64,000 nucleotides of DNA from NCBI RefSeq assembly GCF_014653215.1, contig NZ_BNAI01000001.1, forward strand, positions 310,001-374,000, read 5' to 3'. This document shows, one piece after another, positions 60,366 through 64,000 of this stretch (position 1 is its first letter; the number at the start of each line of letters is the position of its first letter). The notes under the pieces were generated by a model, which saw only the letters and a program-made list of their open reading frames with translations, did not search any database and was not told where the DNA came from. Source of the stretch: Pseudolysinimonas yzui. GTDB taxonomy: Bacteria; Actinomycetota; Actinomycetes; Actinomycetales; Microbacteriaceae. The translations under genes were made by a program, and so were the position numbers.

Positions 60366-61769
60366 ATGGGACAACCCGACGTGCTGGTCGACGTCACGAC
60401 TTTTCTGTCAAACCCGGCGATCGCTGCAGTCGTCGCCGGGGTCCTCGGCATGTCCCCAGCCATGCCCGTCGTCACCGCCGCAACGGTCTCGGAGGCCCTC
60501 GCCCGGCCCGCCGTGGAAGCCGTCGCGAGCAATGTTCCGCAGCCGTTCATCGGCCCCGACCCGGTAGGCGGCGGGTCGTCGCTCGACACCATCGCCCGCC
60601 TCGACGGTGTCGCCCTGCTCGACCAGCTGGTCGACCTCACGCCCGGCGAGCGTTCCGAGTTCGTCCAGCTGTACCCCGACGTGGTCGGCGAGTTGTCCAC
60701 CAGTCCGCCCGCGGCCAGCGCGGTGGCGACCTGGTGGGAGCGCACGCCGGCGGCTTCCCGCGCGTCCCTGCGGGAAGACCTCCCCGCCGTCGTCGGCAAC
60801 CTCGAAGGGGTGCCCTACGCGGTGCGCGACCTCGCGAACCGCACGTTCCTCGCCCAGACCGTCGCCGACATCCATGCCCAGTTGGATGCCGGGGTCGGGC
60901 GGGCGATGGAAGACGAACTGCGAGCACGGCTGAACATGCTCGCGGCCGTCGAGACCTCGCTGATCACCGGGGCGTCGGGCGAACGACGCAGTCTGGTGGC
61001 CCTCGACGTCACCGCCCAAGGCCGGGCGGTGATCGCCGTCGGCGACCTCGCCGAAGCCGATTACGTCACATTCTTCGTCCCAGGAATGTACGTCGGCGTG
61101 GCGGAGCAGCTGGTCGACTGGACCGGCAACGCCGAGACGTCGCTCCTCGAGCAGCAGGAGTGGCTCGGCCGGCTCGACCTCGACGGCGACGTGGCGACGG
61201 TGGCGTGGATCGGTTACCACACGCCCACCGTCGTCAACATCGCCGGGCTCGACCTCGCCTACCAGGGCCGGGATTCCCTCACCGCTTCGGTGCAGGGACT
61301 CAAAGCCGTGCGCGGAGGCGTCGCGGCGGCGCAGTCTCCCGACCCGGGCCCGTACGTGTCGATCGTCGCGCACTCCTACGGGTCGACCGCGGCGATGCTC
61401 GCCCTGCAGGAGAACGACATCTCGGTCGACGCGCTCATCCTCGTCGGATCGCCCGGCAGCCCCGCCACGAGCGTCGACGACCTCAAGGTCGCCAACCACA
61501 ACGTGTGGGTCGCGGCGGCCGACACCGACCCGGTGCCGCGCAGTGGTGTGTTCGGCAGCCAGCCGCTCGACGAAGACTTCGGCGCCACGCGGTTCTCGGT
61601 GCACGCGACGACCGACCCGATCACCGGCGAGAAGCTCGACGACATCAACGGGCACGTCTACTACTTCTGGCCCGGCACGACGTCGGTGCGCAACACGGCC
61701 CTCATCGCGATCGGGCAGGGCGGCCTCGCGACGACCGACACCATCCTGGCGAAGGCGTCGGCGCACTAG
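60366..61769 (+). CDS. Alpha/beta hydrolase, DUF1023 family
   Basis: A 467-residue protein without a signal peptide. The N-terminal half (about 1-230) is helical and typical of the family (ARLNMLAAVETSLITGASGERRSLVALDVTAQGRAVIAVGDLAEADYVTFFVPGMY). The C-terminal half is the hydrolase core with the nucleophile elbow VAHSYGSTA (Ser near 340), LILVGSPGSPATSVDDL and GHVYYFWPGTTSVRN with the His of the triad. Actinobacterial members are numerous and mostly uncharacterised. GTG/ATG choices upstream are possible; ATG at 60366 keeps the family start. Confidence 0.85.
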   Translation: MGQPDVLVDVTTFLSNPAIAAVVAGVLGMSPAMPVVTAATVSEALARPAVEAVASNVPQPFIGPDPVGGGSSLDTIARLDGVALLDQLVDLTPGERSEFVQLYPDVVGELSTSPPAASAVATWWERTPAASRASLREDLPAVVGNLEGVPYAVRDLANRTFLAQTVADIHAQLDAGVGRAMEDELRARLNMLAAVETSLITGASGERRSLVALDVTAQGRAVIAVGDLAEADYVTFFVPGMYVGVAEQLVDWTGNAETSLLEQQEWLGRLDLDGDVATVAWIGYHTPTVVNIAGLDLAYQGRDSLTASVQGLKAVRGGVAAAQSPDPGPYVSIVAHSYGSTAAMLALQENDISVDALILVGSPGSPATSVDDLKVANHNVWVAAADTDPVPRSGVFGSQPLDEDFGATRFSVHATTDPITGEKLDDINGHVYYFWPGTTSVRNTALIAIGQGGLATTDTILAKASAH

Positions 61770-61813
61770 ACCGCGCAGCACTGACCGCGGAATCTGCGGC
61801 GATCAAGCCCTCG

Positions 61814-61819
61814 TAGACT
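61814..61819 (+). promoter_or_regulatory. -10 box TAGACT, leaderless start of gatC
   Basis: TAGACT ends six bases before the GTG of gatC. Confidence 0.5.
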
Positions 61820-61825
61820 TTCGGG

Positions 61826-62125
61826 GTGCCGGACATCACCCCCGAGGTCGTTTCTCATCTCGCCCATCTCGCCCGCATCGCCCTGACGGATGACGAGATC
61901 ACCAGGCTGACCGGCGAGCTCGGCCAGATCGTCGACTCGGTCGCGAAGGTGAGCGCCGTGGCGACGCCCGACGTGCCGGCGACCAGCCACCCGATCCCGC
62001 TCGGCATGGTGACGCGTGAGGATGTCGTCGGGCAGACGCTCACCACCGAGCAGGCCCTGTCGGGCGCACCGGAACACGAACTCGGGCAGTTCAAGGTGTC
62101 GAGCATTCTGGGTGAAGAGCAGTGA
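61826..62125 (+). CDS. gatC: Aspartyl/glutamyl-tRNA amidotransferase subunit C
   Basis: A 99-residue helper subunit that wraps around GatA in the GatCAB complex. Motifs: [41 protein letters not shown] and the end [25 protein letters not shown] start. It overlaps gatA by four bases (GTGA). gatB is not in the window but may lie beyond base 64000 or elsewhere. Confidence 0.96.
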   Translation: MPDITPEVVSHLAHLARIALTDDEITRLTGELGQIVDSVAKVSAVATPDVPATSHPIPLGMVTREDVVGQTLTTEQALSGAPEHELGQFKVSSILGEEQ

Positions 62126-63633
62126 GCGCCTCGGAGCTGACCACCGCATCCGCTGCCCGCCTCTCGGAGCTGCTCGCCGCGGGCGAGGTCTCGAGCGTCG
62201 AGGTGACGCAGGCACACCTCGACCGCATCGCCGCGGTCGACGGTGACATCCACGCGTTCCTCCACGTCAACGCCGCCGCGCTCGACACCGCCCGCCAGGT
62301 GGATGCCGCCCGCGCCGCCGGAGACGCCCTGGGGGCGCTGGCCGGCATCCCGGTCGCCATCAAAGACGTGCTGTGCACGCTCGACATGCCCTCGACGGCC
62401 GGGTCGAAAATCCTCGAGGGCTGGATTCCGCCCTACGACGCGACCGTCGTCGCGCGGATGCGCGCCGCCGGGCTGGTGCCGCTCGGCAAGACCAACATGG
62501 ACGAGTTCGCGATGGGCTCGTCGACCGAGCACTCCGCCTACGGCAACACCCACAACCCGTGGGATCTGACGCGCATCCCCGGCGGTTCCGGTGGTGGTTC
62601 GGCCGCGGCGGTGGCGGCATTCGAGGCACCGCTCGCGCTCGGCTCCGACACCGGCGGCTCGATCCGGCAGCCCGCCGCGGTCACCGGGTCGGTGGGCATG
62701 AAGCCCACCTACGGCGGCGTCTCGCGGTACGGGGCGATCGCGCTGGCGTCGTCGCTCGACCAGGTGGGTCCCGTCACCCGCACCGTTCTGGATGCCGGCC
62801 TACTGCACGACGTCATCGGCGGGCACGACCCGCGCGACTCGACCTCGATTCCGGATGCCTGGCCGTCGTTCGCCGATGCCGCACGTGCCGGGCTGCGGGG
62901 CGAGGGGCTGAAGGGTCTGCGGGTCGGTGTCGTGAAGGAGCTGTCGCAGGAGGGGCAGGGCTTTCAGCCCGGCGTGCTGCAGCGCTTCCGCGAGTCGCTC
63001 GCGCTGCTCGAGGCGCAGGGCGCCGAGATCGTCGAGGTGTCGGCGCCGAGTTTCGACTACGCGATCGCCGCCTACTACCTGATCCTGCCGGCGGAAGCGT
63101 CGAGCAACCTCGCCAAGTTCGACTCGGTGCGCTTCGGTCTGCGCGTCGAGGTGCCCGGCGGGACCGTCGAGGATGTCATGGCCGCCTCCCGCGAGGCCGG
63201 TTTCGGTGACGAGGTGAAGCGCCGCATCATCCTCGGCACCTACGCCCTGTCAGCCGGCTACTACGACGCCTACTACGGGTCGGCGCAGAAGGTGCGCACC
63301 CTCATCCAGCGCGACTTCGACGCCGCTTTCGAGAAAGTCGATGTGCTGGCGACCCCGTCGGCGCCCACCACCGCGTTCCCTCTCGGCTCGAAGGTCGACG
63401 ACCCGCTGGCGATGTACCTCAACGACCTGACGACGATCCCGGCGAACCTCGCCGGAGTGCCCGGCATCTCGATCCCCGCGGGCCTGGCCCCCGAAGACAA
63501 CCTGCCGGTCGGCATCCAGTTCATGGCGCCGGTGCGCGAAGACGCCCGCCTCTACACCGTGGGTGCCGCGCTCGAGTCGCTGCTGGAATCCCAGTGGGGC
63601 GGCTCGCTGCTTTCGCTCGCGCCTGCTCTGTAA
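62122..63633 (+). CDS. gatA: Aspartyl/glutamyl-tRNA amidotransferase subunit A
   Basis: A 503-residue amidase that frees ammonia from glutamine for tRNA-dependent Gln/Asn synthesis. The catalytic triad of the amidase-signature family is intact: K81 (PVAIKDV), cis-Ser156 ([15 protein letters not shown]) and nucleophile Ser180 ([12 protein letters not shown]). Also present are [27 protein letters not shown] and the C-terminal [17 protein letters not shown] start coupled to gatC. The hairpin of the constant-core family starts nine bases after its stop. Confidence 0.97.
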   Translation: MSASELTTASAARLSELLAAGEVSSVEVTQAHLDRIAAVDGDIHAFLHVNAAALDTARQVDAARAAGDALGALAGIPVAIKDVLCTLDMPSTAGSKILEGWIPPYDATVVARMRAAGLVPLGKTNMDEFAMGSSTEHSAYGNTHNPWDLTRIPGGSGGGSAAAVAAFEAPLALGSDTGGSIRQPAAVTGSVGMKPTYGGVSRYGAIALASSLDQVGPVTRTVLDAGLLHDVIGGHDPRDSTSIPDAWPSFADAARAGLRGEGLKGLRVGVVKELSQEGQGFQPGVLQRFRESLALLEAQGAEIVEVSAPSFDYAIAAYYLILPAEASSNLAKFDSVRFGLRVEVPGGTVEDVMAASREAGFGDEVKRRIILGTYALSAGYYDAYYGSAQKVRTLIQRDFDAAFEKVDVLATPSAPTTAFPLGSKVDDPLAMYLNDLTTIPANLAGVPGISIPAGLAPEDNLPVGIQFMAPVREDARLYTVGAALESLLESQWGGSLLSLAPAL

Positions 63634-63641
63634 CTCAGGGG

Positions 63642-63722
63642 GCGGGGTCGGGGGTCGGTTCGCGAGTCGAGAGAGCGGGGACCCCTACCCCGATCGACTC
63701 GCGAACCGACCTCCGACCCCGC
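63642..63722. repeat. Long hairpin with constant 25-nt core, copy 2
   Basis: Arms 63642-63669 and 63695-63722 pair over 28 bases with one mismatch (GCGGGGTCGG...GAGTCG). The apical part 63670-63694 equals that of 32832-32856 except for one base. It follows the gatA stop by eight bases and faces the end of the YbaK/EbsC gene. Confidence 0.8.
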
Positions 63723-63770
63723 GCTTCGCGCGGCGCGGGGGACCCACCGAGAGTGGTAGGACGCCGTCTC

Positions 63771-63811
63771 GGTGGTTGAGTAGCCGCCGCAGGCGGCGTG
63801 TCGAAACCACC
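63771..63811. repeat. Palindromic repeat (GGTGGTTGAGTAGC... type), intergenic copy
   Basis: GGTGGTTGAGTAGCCGCC ... GGCGGCGTGTCGAAACCACC, an inverted repeat of 41 bases. It is the intergenic counterpart of the copy inside the desulfurase gene and lies six bases before the stop of the convergent partial gene. Confidence 0.8.
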
Positions 63812-63817
63812 CCCGAG

Positions 63818-64000
63818 TCACCCGACCTCGACGACGGTGCCTCCCGTAATGCGCACGAGTTCGTCGTAGCTCAGGGGGAACACCGCGTGCGAGTGGCCGG
63901 CGGCCGCCCAGATCTCGGGGAACGTCTCGAGCACCGGGTCGACGAGGGTGTGCAGCGGGGAGGGATGCCCGACGGGCGCGACGCCGCCGATCGCCTGACC
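63818..64000 (-). CDS. YbaK/EbsC-family deacylase, N-terminal part outside the window
   Basis: The last 60 residues of a protein running off the right edge: GQAIGGVAPVGHPSPLHTLVDPVLETFPEIWAAAGHSHAVFPLSYDELVRITGGTVVEVG. The GG-x-P-x-GH and AAGH-x-H-x-VFP patterns are characteristic of the YbaK/prolyl-tRNA-synthetase-associated domain family, which clears mischarged tRNAs. It is distinct from the full YbaK-type gene at 48907-49356. Only the C-terminal third can be judged. Confidence 0.85.
   Translation of the reverse strand, partial: GQAIGGVAPVGHPSPLHTLVDPVLETFPEIWAAAGHSHAVFPLSYDELVRITGGTVVEVG

Overview
The window is a 64 kb piece of the chromosome of a GC-rich actinobacterium, most likely Micrococcales and probably Microbacteriaceae. 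The evidence is the third-position GC bias, the gene order ffh, rpsP, khpA, rimM, trmD, rplS, lepB, rnhB, DUF2469, yraN, yifB, dprA, xerC, rpsB, tsf, pyrH, frr, cdsA, and the many genes that start 6-7 bases after a TANNNT -10 box with no Shine-Dalgarno sequence (leaderless starts). No rRNA, tRNA, CRISPR array, prophage or classical insertion sequence was seen. The genus is inference.

Layout. 1-5.2 kb: cut-off lipoprotein esterase, small membrane proteins, gamma-carbonic anhydrase, ffh, an LLM-class oxidoreductase and an EamA transporter. 5.2-12.5 kb: ribosome and tRNA maturation and secretion block (rpsP, khpA, rimM, trmD, map, rplS, lepB, rnhB, DUF2469, LMW-phosphatase-like), interrupted between rimM and trmD by an inverted-repeat-bounded DUF559 nuclease gene. 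12.5-21 kb: secreted S1 protease, yraN-yifB-dprA, an RHH-MazF toxin-antitoxin pair, a phosphoesterase, xerC, cupin, M23 peptidase-like protein and a RIO-type kinase preceded by a 24-codon ORF with a consensus ribosome site. 21-31 kb: rpsB-tsf with a strong terminator, a GntR module with its own operator, a Phd-VapC pair, then pyrH-DUF3097-EamA and frr-cdsA-DivIVA-like.

31-41.6 kb: a secreted transglycosylase-like protein, CPA1 antiporter, YciI-ECF42 sigma operon with a matching promoter, AI-2E exporter, a 596-residue DivIVA/Scy-like coiled-coil protein, an unusual two-part membrane/lipoprotein and a thioredoxin-fold TPR protein. 41.6-52 kb: a glycogen/alpha-glucan block (glgE-glgB facing away from glgP, and glgX), with ybaK and a DUF2510/DUF4190 protein inside it. 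52-64 kb: NifS-like cysteine desulfurase and mnmA (a plausible tRNA 2-thiouridine pair), a TPR protein, a lipoprotein, ligA, an SRPBCC-ArsR operon with two operators, a DUF1023 hydrolase, gatC-gatA and the tail of a YbaK/EbsC protein.

The most unusual signals are not ordinary genes. (1) The DUF559 gene sits in a 960-bp cassette ending in 14-15 bp inverted repeats flanked by TA; removing it in silico restores a rimM stop codon and normal rimM-trmD spacing. (2) Two long hairpins, 31 kb apart, share a nearly identical 25-nt apical core on completely different but self-complementary arms. (3) A palindromic repeat lies in frame inside the cysteine desulfurase gene, with a sister copy at the end of the window. 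(4) Related hairpins sit exactly at two convergent gene junctions of the glycogen block.
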